Assembly: GCA_963930775.1 (NCBI GenBank)
Contig: OZ005705.1
Coordinates: 7,502,001-7,566,000, forward strand
From: Cliona cf. orientalis
Taxonomy: Eukaryota; Porifera; Demospongiae; Clionaida; Clionaidae
Direction: 5' to 3'
Length of the DNA stretch: 64,000 nucleotides
Part shown: one piece after another, positions 44,801 to 54,835 of the stretch
Numbering within the stretch: position 1 is the stretch's first letter
Layout: each line of letters begins with the position of its first letter
Made by a program: the position numbers and the translations under genes
The notes under the pieces: model-generated
Told to the model about the DNA's origin: nothing
Database searches by the model: none
The model's input: the letters and a program-made list of their open reading frames with translations, nothing else

Positions 44801-47800
44801 TGCGGACAACTGAATTGACGAGGAATGGCTCGACGACCTTCATATCCAGCTTGGCTGCCCAGCACTGAAGGCTTTGTAAGTTTCTGCAGCCAGAGTTCTG
44901 TTGCTCCCAGTAGTCATCAGCTAGCACATATCCACCTACACCTTCAGTAGCTGGTCGTTTCAGCTCCGTAAGTTGTCGTTTTAAAACATTGGCTCGATTT
45001 TTTGAACTTGCTCTTTGATGGATTTCTTGTCTTCTATGATCACTGCTGAGAGATTTTGCTACTTCAGCAGCTTCAATTGCTGTCTCTTCGAGTGTAGTGG
45101 TCAAAAGTTCTTTGTCTGTCATTTTTGATGGTCCCACCTCTCTCAAGTGTGTGTTCGATCTGCTCAGATTCCCATAGTTTAGCACAATTGTGGTGAAGAC
45201 AAAAGCACTTAAGATGAGTAGTTTTCTCCAGAATTCTGCTGCCATCCTAGCTATATTATTGTACTACAGCTATAGCTAACTATGCCCTATGACTAACAAC
45301 TTCATACACATGCAGACCACAGCTATCATCGGTGCATAGCTGTGTTGATGGGAATTTTTGCTTGCCTGGTACAAGCAGGCCAAGCAGCTGGGAGTACATC
45401 AGTGCACAAATTTACCAATTAGTAACATTCCACTCTGGAATTTGTGTTTCTGTGGCACCTCTTGGTAACAGGCTGTGCCATGTTTTATCTCACCTAGGTC
45501 TTCTGTGTATGCCGTGTAACTGACATAGCTATTAGAGAGTGTAATCAAAGCTGCATGAAGGAAAGCTAGCTCAGCCTAACGATGCACTCAGGAGTCAAGC
45601 CTTTACTGCTTCGTTTGCTTGGGCTGATCTCTCTCATTGGACTGTATGTGGCTGTCATAAACATTGAAAACTCTTCAGATTTAGCCTATTTGGACAAGAG
45701 AAGCAAGCTGGGTGATTGGAAGGGCAAGGAGTTCATTGATAACCTATACGCCTCTCTGAATGATGTTCAAGATGTTGATAGAGAGCAGGCGTCAAAAACT
45801 GTCATTTCAGCTGCTGCAGCAAAAGTGGTTCATTTTGAAAATGTGAAGAATATTGATTATCATGATCCTCATTTGGTGATACCTGGGTCTCTGAGAATAG
45901 AGCATGATGATGATGATGATGATATTATGCCAACTAAGAAACTGCAAATACAACCACTCCGTAACCTTGAGTCACTTAAATACAGTCAGCAGCCAATGAT
46001 AGACGGCCCGCCTCACTTCTCCAATATTCGACTATCCAACACAATCTCAAAAGCTCGAGAAATAAGCAAGTTGGAATCGCCCATCACTAAAGGCTATGTT
46101 TTAGCCGTCAACTACTATGAGCAGCAAAGTATGGGGTCTCGGAATCTATTCCAGCTTCAGTGCTGGGCCCGTCAGCTGGGCTTGGCAGTGGTTAAGCCAG
46201 TGATGAAGGATTCATTCTTGCTGACTCCACTGGATCAGCATCAGCAACAAACATTTCTCAAATTCGAGGATTCCTTTGACTTGAACGAATGGACCCTACA
46301 GAGCAGTATTTCACAGTTTGCTCCACTAGTTGAGTGGTCCGAATTCCTCTCAAATGCTCCAAGGAACGTGATACTTGTGTCGTACAACTATCCTAGCGTT
46401 AGTGTGCTCAAGACAAGGCAGAAGGCTGGTGAGCCAGTATTACAAGATCACATTGGTGAGAGATATAAATCAGGCTGTAGCTCCAAATGGCCGACGTCTT
46501 CACAGCTTTCCTTTCTCGGCTCAAACGGCTTCCACGTTGTGCGTACAGTCTGCTTTAACTTCTACTTTGGAGACCAGCTGACGATAGATGAATTTAATAC
46601 CCATCTTCTGGGGGAGCATCGTGCGAGTAATGTGACGATCATCATGGATATGTGGAGAGGTCTGGGCACAGGACAGAGGGTGCTTATTAAAGACACCTGC
46701 TTCACCACATACCCCATCAATGAACACATAAAGCTTAGCAGCAGATTGCTTGGCGACGCTTCCAGGTACATAGAGGCCCACCTGGGAGGTCAGCCGTTTA
46801 TTGCAGTGATGGGGCGACTAGAAATGACTCTTCTTACCGTACACAAGAAGGACCAGCCTATTGTACCATATTGCTTGAAAGAGATTGTCTCTGAGCTTGA
46901 ACTATTCAAGAAGGATACTGGCCTCAGTGCCACATTCCTCTCCATTGATATTGGGAAATATGGAAGTAAAAAATGGCGGGCTAGAGTCGATCCAGATCTT
47001 AGACATGATTTTAGTAGCCTCGTTCAGAACATTTACGGCCCTTCTGCATCAATCAGTAGCTGGGAAAGAACTTTTGAGGACATAGCGATGACAAAAGATG
47101 CTGGTTACATTGGACTGCTCCAGAAGGCGATCGTGACCCAGGCAAAGTGTGTGCTGTTCGTGGGAGGTGGAGCATTCCAGCGGCACGCACTGCACCTCTA
47201 TAGGCAGCTACACACAAGGAAGGAGGAACAGTGTCTCAGAGTAGTCAATTCATGCACTAGTCCAACAAAATTTAGACTATAGCTCTAGCTATTGCTAGCT
47301 ATAATATTATACAGAATCTGATATTAATTTTGACTATCTCTACATGTAATATTTAACTAAATAATAATATATTATTAGTGTGCCATGGGGTGGCTATCTG
47401 TGTGTTTTTCTCCGCATAGGTTTGCAATGCCTAACCACAAAAATGGAGAAATCAGAGCAGATGCTGTCATGGCGTTGGATTCTTCAGCTGCTGTTAGATG
47501 CTGTGAAGCTGTATCCACATGCATCAACTATATCACACAAATCATCAGTTTCAGCCGTAGACTCTCACTGCCAGTGGACTGACATTTCAGAGCTGTGGTT
47601 TCTTGCAGTGCAAGGTTAATTTGAAGAAAAATCCAGCCTTTTCTGTGTCAAATGAAAATTGTTATTTTTTCCCAGAATTGAGTGCTTTGGTGACACATTC
47701 TCATCAGTTTGGTGCTGATCTCCTCCAGGTGTCCATGTCAGAAGGCAACAGTGTCATTGTGCAGCAGTTTGCTGATGTTTTGAGAAGTCTAGTTCAGCTT

Positions 47801-47952
47801 CAGAGCAGTGAGTGACGAATATCATTACATTAGTATGACATTGCATATTATCAGTGTGGTTGTCTGTACTTGCAGCTGATGATGAACGCGAGTCCATCTC
47901 TTCAGCGATATGCTCCCTTTTACCACAACTGGCAGCTTCAAAATCACAATAA
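38822..47952 (+). CDS. NCDN: Neurochondrin
   Basis: Armadillo-like helical cytoplasmic protein; in vertebrates it affects neurite growth and CaMKII. Fifteen exons: 38822-38896, 38980-39079, 39169-39254, 39320-39381, 39454-39611, 39683-39816, 39872-39937, 40008-40220, 40285-40423, 40483-40900, 41165-41286, 41370-41441, 47420-47614, 47676-47807, 47876-47952; phases agree, 682 residues (human 729). Recognised by the N-terminal block RKKIFDAVGFSFINRLL, then ACFCTDPDLVVHPQ and SKIPTF. The sixth intron uses a GC donor. Intron 12 (41442-47419) is about 6 kb, against 50-260 bp for the others, and contains three other genes. The last three exons are joined mainly on phase, so their link to the upstream part deserves transcript proof. 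Confidence 0.87.
40951..41140. mobile_element. Tc1/mariner-type MITE, copy 1
   Basis: 190-bp element in a neurochondrin intron with terminal inverted repeats of about 23 bp: CCGTAAATCTGAAAATTTTC on the left against the complement of GAAAATTTCCAGATCTACGG on the right. It is flanked by TA on both sides, the target duplication of Tc1/mariner transposases. The interior is built of further ACGAAAATT motifs and has no coding capacity. Confidence 0.8.
41292..41310. repeat. C19 homopolymer just after a splice donor
   Basis: Run of about 19 C starting six bases into the neurochondrin intron whose donor is at 41287. Confidence 0.85.
41569..43356 (-). CDS. Type II membrane protein, glycosyltransferase-like, paralogue A
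   Basis: Intronless, 595 residues. Short cytoplasmic end, a membrane anchor (about residues 11-31), a Ser/Thr-rich stem to about 170, then a globular domain shared with the two neighbouring genes. Shared blocks: EQQTMASGNLMQLQCWAKLL, DTFDMGDWSQHTA, VTIIFDEWRGI, TFLSIDIGKYGS, CEWERTFE and a C-terminal AKCIIFVGGGSFQRHAFNLY. The Golgi-type topology and a late FVGGG-FxRHA block recall GT-B O-fucosyltransferase-like enzymes, but no diagnostic motif was certain, so substrate and activity are unknown. Lies antisense inside intron 12 of neurochondrin, tail-to-tail with neurochondrin's exon 12. Confidence 0.8.
   Translation of the reverse strand: MVTKVMTYAGAFKLVFCLLVSVLLCFMNYSLYYQYESSTYIYSTLAPPSRVGPRFQNAKTTTELHSPNYQDASLPTEVVLEANILTRKDDFQRPTDKLSVSPESANTGTDTGQEVIIHPPTLRQMVPSTESSDTQQQKLEKYSTPPDRSKNERNSNELKGQASFQPTHTETAGFVVALKIYEQQTMASGNLMQLQCWAKLLNLAVVKPFMKDSFLSTPMDDTKHYTMLTLDDTFDMGDWSQHTAKLGYAPLVDWYHFVRNAPRDVIVVQIKYPTLTHVKAIRSQGLPFPHPPQGDEYKEGCRFKMLSSSGKLGTALRAKSFRVVRKVCFNFLTGDELSLEQFHSDILGEYQPGNVTIIFDEWRGIKENQRILLQGDFCREEHPYREYLKPSQRLLKDAEAYAKRFLTQDSTTAASNNSLTSNTSSSSSSEYIAIIARYEMTGLTRSLKQGNDSHAIIPYCLQLTMKTMEWMQWKSGLRNTFLSIDIGKYGSHSFGLKNYFNHLTDMESFVRQVYHGKMDICEWERTFETVAHTTDGGYIAMLQEVLVVKAKCIIFVGGGSFQRHAFNLYTELHPDGEERCYRVIEKCTTPYRPIE
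43357..43685. other. Spacer between paralogues A and B
   Basis: 329 bp holding the 3' end of B and the promoter of A (tandem, minus strand). No other feature seen. Confidence 0.4.
43686..45245 (-). CDS. Type II membrane protein, glycosyltransferase-like, paralogue B
   Basis: Intronless, 519 residues, with the shortest stem of the trio. Membrane anchor at about residues 8-25 (LLILSAFVFTTIVLNYG), stem to about 120, then the shared domain: GYVLADDYWEQQ, NLQSLQCWAAKLDMKVVEP, QMFDMSDWN, VTVIFRQWRGLG, TFLSIDIGKYGS, HEWERTFE and AKCVIFVGGGAFQKHALNLY. Same likely Golgi location and unknown activity as A; the conserved acidic and aromatic residues in these blocks argue that all three copies are active proteins, not pseudogenes. 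Same strand as A, divergent from C. Confidence 0.8.
   Translation of the reverse strand: MAAEFWRKLLILSAFVFTTIVLNYGNLSRSNTHLREVGPSKMTDKELLTTTLEETAIEAAEVAKSLSSDHRRQEIHQRASSKNRANVLKRQLTELKRPATEGVGGYVLADDYWEQQNSGCRNLQSLQCWAAKLDMKVVEPFLVNSVVRTLPSSATPKWLRYSQMFDMSDWNRESVRLNHSTLVPWDEFLVKAPRRVISVEFKYAYSKDVHKKQAELKANPKQLQVKIECEPQTGWPKSGQIAMLESHNFTIVRKVCLNFEYGKYLSLREFRDAILGDYSPNEVTVIFRQWRGLGMVGRILVKDSGCVNTGIQENMHPSQRLYHDANKYVSTYLSSNHSKYSLPLSASLQQSSTGGGYIAVMARLEKSKLSFNKREGIVPFCLEQTIKYTRKLVEESGIGTTFLSIDIGKYGSNSFRNTGDSSDLREEFAKFFMNFYGGKLTIHEWERTFEDTSHTNDSGYIALLQKMITVQAKCVIFVGGGAFQKHALNLYQSSRPKEEWCIRIIKECTTDKNLPMDNQ
45246..45581. other. Divergent spacer between paralogues B and C
   Basis: 336 bp separating the oppositely oriented start codons of B (-) and C (+); likely holds both promoters. 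No other feature seen. Confidence 0.4.
45582..47282 (+). CDS. Type II membrane protein, glycosyltransferase-like, paralogue C
   Basis: Intronless, 566 residues, same strand as neurochondrin and wholly inside its intron 12. Anchor at about residues 7-26, stem with an acidic HDDDDDD run near residue 110, then the family domain: GYVLAVNYYEQQSMGSRNLF, LQCWARQLGLAVVKP, DSFDLNEWT, VTIIMDMWRGLG, TFLSIDIGKYGS, SWERTFE and AKCVLFVGGGAFQRHALHLY. By eye, C and A look closer to each other than to B (shared VVKPVMKDSFL-like block), which suggests duplication with inversion. Function unknown as for A and B. Confidence 0.8.
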   Translation: MHSGVKPLLLRLLGLISLIGLYVAVINIENSSDLAYLDKRSKLGDWKGKEFIDNLYASLNDVQDVDREQASKTVISAAAAKVVHFENVKNIDYHDPHLVIPGSLRIEHDDDDDDIMPTKKLQIQPLRNLESLKYSQQPMIDGPPHFSNIRLSNTISKAREISKLESPITKGYVLAVNYYEQQSMGSRNLFQLQCWARQLGLAVVKPVMKDSFLLTPLDQHQQQTFLKFEDSFDLNEWTLQSSISQFAPLVEWSEFLSNAPRNVILVSYNYPSVSVLKTRQKAGEPVLQDHIGERYKSGCSSKWPTSSQLSFLGSNGFHVVRTVCFNFYFGDQLTIDEFNTHLLGEHRASNVTIIMDMWRGLGTGQRVLIKDTCFTTYPINEHIKLSSRLLGDASRYIEAHLGGQPFIAVMGRLEMTLLTVHKKDQPIVPYCLKEIVSELELFKKDTGLSATFLSIDIGKYGSKKWRARVDPDLRHDFSSLVQNIYGPSASISSWERTFEDIAMTKDAGYIGLLQKAIVTQAKCVLFVGGGAFQRHALHLYRQLHTRKEEQCLRVVNSCTSPTKFRL

Positions 47953-48271
47953 AAGCAGAAAAAACCTCTTATATTATATTAATTTTACATGGCTCTATCA
48001 CCATGCATGAGTATGCTAGTGTGTTATAATGATCAGCAACAATCATTCTCAGATCTCTTGCACAGTGTTGAGTTAGTCTGGGCCAGCCCCTATATACATG
48101 TACACAAGGCGGAGTTGGGCGTGGCATTCTGGTATTAACTTCCGGGTTGTTTCGATCTAAATACGCGAAGCAGAGCCCCCCGTTGGAAAATAATGAAACG
48201 ATAAGTAAAAGGGGGAAACCATTTAACAGCAGCGTATGGTCGACCGGTCTGGAAGCTAAGTATGCTGTTTG
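47953..48271. other. Gap between neurochondrin and phosphorylase kinase alpha
   Basis: Tandem arrangement on the plus strand. Contains the neurochondrin 3' end and the promoter/5' UTR of the kinase subunit; the last 100 bases are GC-richer. No other feature seen. Confidence 0.45.
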
Positions 48272-50051
48272 ATGACGTCTCCAGCGAGGAAACGTAGCAG
48301 ATTAGAAAGTGATGATCATTCTCCCAGCGTCGACATGAGCACCATGAAGCGTACGAGAAGCGATTCGAGAGCCGATCTCAACGAAATCTACCGGCTGCTT
48401 CGTCGCACCATTCTCACCTACCAGGTATATGAAATTATCTCGATTGGTCCAGGTGTCTCAAAATTGGTCCATATATTAAGCTATTAGAATGATATGATCA
48501 TGAGTCCAAACGTGTATGAATGTATATAATTTTTGAGTCTGGCTGTCAGTGAAAATGGATCCTATGAAGTTTTATGTTAATGACTGATAATCAAAGAATG
48601 ACTCAAATAAATTAAAGAAGTGTTGTGCTAAACACACCTCCCTCCCTCCCTCCCACCCACCAGCACCCAGTGACTGGCCTCCTGCCCGCCTTTCTCTATG
48701 AGGACCTGACCCCTGGCTGGGCAAAGAACGACGCCTGGGTCAGGGACAATGTCTACAGCGTTCTCTCTATCTGGGGAATGTCTGTCGCCTACAAGAGAAG
48801 AGCTGACACTGAAGATGACCGACTCAAAGCCTATGAGCTGGAGCAGGTCAGAGAGAGAGAGAGAGAGAGATTATAGTGCGTGCACCAATATAATATTTTT
48901 TTCTTTGTTGCTCAGAGTGTTGTGAAGCTAATGAGAGGACTGCTCTTCTGTATGATGAACCAGGTTAGTTAGGCTTAACCATGCATGATTTATGTTGTTA
49001 TGGCAACACCAATGTACCTCTACCCGGTACCCAACACGTACATACCTACAGGCTCACAAAGTGGAGCAGTTCAAAGCAACTCTGGACAAGAACCACTCCC
49101 TACATGCAAAGTATAGCCTCAGTGAGTCATCTCTCTCTTGATAGCCGGCCATGATCTGATGATAATAATTATAGCTGATCTGAGCTGGAAACAGCTGTTT
49201 TTAGTTAGTGTACATGCACATGTAACCAACATGTACGTACATGCCTACCACTAGTACCCACAAATCTCTCCACCTGCACATGTGTGTGGTATACGGCATG
49301 TGCTGTTAGAATTACATCAAGAGTATAATACTTTTGACACACACACACATACACTCACACACACACACATGCAGGCACCTGTTCAGCTGTGGTTGGTGAT
49401 TTTGCATGGGGTCACCTCCAGATAGATGCCATCTCCCTCTACCTCCTCATCCTGGCAGAGATGACAGCCACTGGACTCCAGATCATCTTCACTCTGGACG
49501 AAGTGGCCTTCATACAAAACCTTGTCTTCTACATCGAAGAGGCCTACAGAATACCGGTAAATATCTCCCTCCCCTCTCCCCTCTCCCTCTCTCCCTCTCT
49601 CCCCCTCTTTTTGATGACCTCTCCGTGTGATGTGGTATAAAGTAATTTGTAATGGATTTGCAGATGTGTTGTATTGGCCTGACCTTCCTACTGTACTTGC
49701 TTGTAGCAACTCCGATCCTTTCTTTCTTGTGAGGCCTTTTTTCACTGCTACACACATTGTTGGTCAAAGGGTTTTGATAGTTACTGTCCTGGGGTGGGAT
49801 ACACCATGCATCAATGACTTGACTCTCTGTGTGAACATGTTTGTGTTGATGGGTGAAAAGCTATACAGGAAGTTAGGGAGCCTTTGATGAGGTGTGTTTT
49901 GGGATGTAGCTAAATGAAATTCATAGTAATCCCATACTCACGGGTAATTAGTGCAGTGGCTCCAGTCATCATGATTAATGAGAAATTAACAGCTAATGAT
50001 TATCAATTTCGTATGCAATAATTGGCTACATTCTAAATTGAAATGTGTTTA

Positions 50052-50148
<97 letters not shown>

Positions 50149-50343
50149 TCCAGGACTATGGCATATGGGAAAGGGGAGATAAGACCAACCATGGAGAGAC
50201 TGAGCTGAACGCTAGCTCCATTGGGATGGCCAAGGCAGCTCTGGAGGCCATCAGTGAGCTGGACCTCTTTGGACCAAGGGGGAGTCAGTCGTCTGTCATA
50301 CACGTTGTACACGATCAAGTGGCTCAGTGTGCGGTGAGTAAGC

Positions 50344-50374
<31 letters not shown>

Positions 50375-50405
50375 TCAGTATCTCCAAGGGAGGGGGAGGG
50401 AGAGG

Positions 50406-50448
<43 letters not shown>

Positions 50449-51568
50449 GGGTGGGAGTTCATCTCTAGCAGATTTCCATATTTGCACTGATTTCTCTTTC
50501 CATTGTTCAAAGTTCAGGAAGATAGTCCTACACTGAGCCTGATATCCCAGCTGGGGGTCACTGACCTGAAGCTAAAGTTCAACCCCCTGTGCCCCCTGCA
50601 CTGGATACTGTGGTAGATACACCATATAGGGGATATCCCCCCTGCCGGTGCAAAGGATAATTGCTCCCCAATGATCGATTGCATGCGTATCAATCATGCC
50701 GTTGCACAGAAATGTGTCTGCATCACCAGGCTCCTCTAGCTCGCTACTCATTTACAGCAGTGACAAGGGTAGTCTTGGTAATGTTGGTAAAGTGAGTAAT
50801 TTTGGTACCGTAGGCGATGGCAGTGACAAGGGTAATGTTGGTAAAATTGGTAATTTTGGTGCTGTAGGCGACAACAGCGACAATGGTAATGTTGGTAAAG
50901 TTGGTAAAGTTAGTAATATTAGTGCTATAGGCGACGGCAGCGACAAGGGTAATGTTGGTAAAATTGATAAAATTAATAATTTTAGTGCTGTAGGCGACGA
51001 CAGCGACAATGGTAATGTTGGTAAAGTTGGTAAAGTTAGTAATATTAGTGCCATAGGTGACGGCAGCGACAAGGGTAATGTTGGTAAAATTGGTAAAATT
51101 AGTAATTTTGGTGCCGTAGGCGATGGCAGTGACAGAAGTAATGTGGTAAAATTGGTAAAGTTAGTAATATTAGTGCCGTAGGTGATGGCAGTGACAAGGA
51201 TAATGTTGGTAAAATAGGTAAAATTGGTGAAGTGAGTAATTTTGGTGCCGTAGGCGATGCCAGCAACAAGGGTAATGTTGGTAAAATTGGTAAAATTAGT
51301 AATTTTGGTTCCAAAGTAAATACATATTATACATGCACACGCACATAAACTATCAAACAGACAAAATTGAATTCTCTTTTGCCTCGTGAGTCTAGCTCTA
51401 AGGAGATTGACGCTGGTCTCCTCACCATCATCAGCTACCCCGCCTTTGCCATGGAGAACCCAAACCTCTACCAGCAGACAAAGGAGCAGATCACTGAGAA
51501 GCTACTCGGAAAATATGGCTGCAAGAGATTCCTGAGAGATGGCTACCAGACAGTGAAAGAGGTGAGGG

Positions 51569-51600
<32 letters not shown>

Positions 51601-54600
51601 AGAGAGAAAAGGGGGGGGGGGGGGGGGGAGAGACAGAGAGATGTTAAAAATTGCTCCACCACACACCCCCAGGATTCATCTCGGCTTCACTATGAGCCTG
51701 CAGAGCTGAAGGTGTTTGAGAACATTGAGTGTGAGTGGCCACTGTTCTTCATCCTGCTTCAGATGGATGCCCTGATAGAGGGAAACATTGTCAAGGCTCG
51801 GGAGTACAAGGAGAAGCTAGACAGCATCCTCCCTCACTCCAGCGACGGACTGCGCAGGGTGCCTGAGCTCTACTATGTCCCAGCAGACAAGGCAAGAAGT
51901 AGATAATGACGACCTTTACCGAATATCCACACAATGTATTATAGTGTGCACTGTACATTAACACAAGTTCTCTCTCTCTCTCTTTCTTTCTCTCCCCCTC
52001 CAGGTTGATCGTGAGTACCGTGAGCCGCACAGCCAGCCTCGGTTGATGGGCAAGAAGATCCAGCATATGTGGTCTCAGAGCCTGTACATCCTCTGCTGCC
52101 TGATGGAGGAGGGACTGCTTAACATTGGAGAGATTGACCCTCTCAATAGACGCCTGTCCATGCTCCCCAAGCCAGACACTCTAGTGCAAGGTACAGCTAT
52201 GAAATTATTAGGAACTCAACCATTCACAAGTTTCAATCAAATTTTTTTTTATTTCTCTGTACTACTGTAGATCGCAAAATTTTCGCTGTTAAAAATTTTC
52301 GTCAATGACCTTTTCCATCGAAAATTAAACATGCGAAATATCTTGTGTAATTTTTTTGTTGACCTATACCTATTTTGATTGCTAAAGTCTGGCGACGAAA
52401 TTTAGACTACATGAAAAATTTACAAACGAAATATTTTACCGGCGTAAATATCCTGATCTACAGTAGTTGATATGCATATTGGCTAGATTTTTGCCAAGAG
52501 ATTATTCTTATTAATTTTTTTTCAACATCCTCTATCACTTTCACTATTATTTTCCCCCAACTCTCAGTTGTTCTCCTTGCTGAGGACAGGAAGCTGCACA
52601 GTCACCTGAAGGCCTTGGACATCAAGACGGACACGATCCACCACGCAGAGCACAACCATCACTGCCCCGTCCGTGTCCTCCCGGCCCGCTACCTCGGCAG
52701 GGTCTACAAGAAGCTGGGCATCTGTGAGAAGGTTTCTCTGACGGGCAGGCCTCACCGAAAGCTGGGGGTGATAGCAACCAGCCAGCTCTATAGCTACCAA
52801 TACCACTCAAGGCAAATGATGGTCGCTTTCACTCCAAGTGTGAGTTGAATAATAGGTATCACTACGTAGTTAGAATTCTGGTCCGGTAAAGGGTCGTCGA
52901 GGCACTATGCTACTATGGTTGTAATGTTGACGATCTTTTCCACACTTGCATATACTCAATTGTTGCTATCAGTTTCTTGACCATGAGACGTTCTACCTCT
53001 CCCTTGACAACCGTATGCTGGTGGACCTTGTTCGAACTGACCTCGCCTACCTCAAGTCCAACTGGAAGCTGATGGGCAGACCAACGCTGGTACTACCCAT
53101 TCTATGGTGAGAGCTGTCAATCCTAGCAGATTAAATTATGCCGTATTAGTGCACAATTGAGACATAGCTTTTACATGTACTTCAACAGCTGAGAGAGAAT
53201 TGCAAGCATAAACATTGAGCTTACTATGATTTGCTGTCGTCGTCAATACTGTGTTGTGTGAAAGTTTGCTTTTCATAGGTTATAATAGTTGTTTTGATTG
53301 GAGTGTTAACTTGGTATTGTACTTTTAGGTCGATGGTTGGTGAGACAGGGATGTGGGAGCACTCGTCTGTCGTGAAGCTGCTGACCTCCCTTGCCAGCGG
53401 CTACACGGCCGGGGTCCGGATACACCTAGGCTACCTTCAGGATGTCATCAACACATCTAGTGTCTGTAAACTCCACTTCCTCAAAGCCTCTGAAGCCAGT
53501 ACGCATTCATGAAATAATAATATATTAACGTAGCTAATACATACTAATATTTTCAAAAAGTATGCTCGAGATGAAAGTGAAATATTAATTTACATCTCTT
53601 TACTCAATCCCCCCCTCCCTTTGGTCCCCCCTTGCCCCCTTCCCCAGTTGAAATTCTTGACATTCCCCCCTCTGACTTGACCCTTCATCGCTCGTCAACG
53701 CTCCTCCAGCACACCAACCGTCGCGAGAGCCTCATCCAGCTGCCCCTCTCCAGGTCCTCACCACAGCAGAAGAAGCTCCTGGGCTCCGTTCGCAGGAGCA
53801 GGCGAACCCCGCCCACCAAGAGGAAGCATCAACCACTGTCAAAGCAGGACTCCATACTAGGTAACAAGTGGTATGACATTATTGAAGGTGTAATGAAGTG
53901 AATTTAAACTTTTTTCTCTCCCCCCTCCCCCCCTCTCTCTTCCTTGCAGAAGCTCGTGAGTACAAAAATACTAATGTGTTGGACATTGAACAACCTTTTT
54001 TATATATGTGATCATCGTTCTCTCTCTCTTCCCTCCCCCCCCCCCCCCCCCAGCCCCTACCCCTGACTCAGACCACACCCAGCAGCTCTCCATCGAGGTT
54101 GCCCGTGGTTACTCCCATCGTCGCTACTCCCTTCGTTCCGGGCACCTGTTATCGGAGCAAGGGGGGATCTCCCCCTCCCCCTCCAGCAACTACCTCAAGG
54201 GCAAGGACCTCTATGAGGGAATCACAGTAAATGATGTCGTGCAAAAACTTCAGACAGAGTCTAATATATTCGTACAGGCAGACTATCTACACTGTCTCTT
54301 TGATAGATGGTATGTAGTTCACTGACAGCATTCCATTCCTGGGCTCAGGCATGAAATTCATTCCCAAACCCCATTCCATCATCAATGTTAATGCTTTTTT
54401 TTGTCTTCTCTATTAATTTTATCTCCATGCAGTGGTCCACAGTACAAGATAGAGATCGGAGGTCAAGAGTGCACCGTCGAGAAGCTGCTTGAGGAGCTGT
54501 ACCAAAAGGCGGCCATTGCCAACCTATGGTCACTCGTCAGACACACGGCGGGCATGCTCAGAAAAAGCATAGAGAACCTTGGAGCAGTAAGTCCAGCAAC

Positions 54601-54793
54601 AAGAATAATTTGTTTATGGGATAGTGTCCTGCATAGAGTAATTTTTGTGGGACATTGTCCTGCTTAGAGTATTGTTTTTATTGAGGCATTTTGTTGTTGT
54701 CTGTTGTTTGTAGGCTGCGACTGATCTGCTAGTGAGACAGAAGACATTCACTGTGGGCCAACCTAACCATGAGATACACATAGCACAGTGAGT

Positions 54794-54835
<42 letters not shown>

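Noticed and set aside
50755-51310. CRISPR-like or coding repeat array
   Set aside because: Units are diverged, contiguous without unique spacers, and lie in an animal intron; this is a minisatellite.
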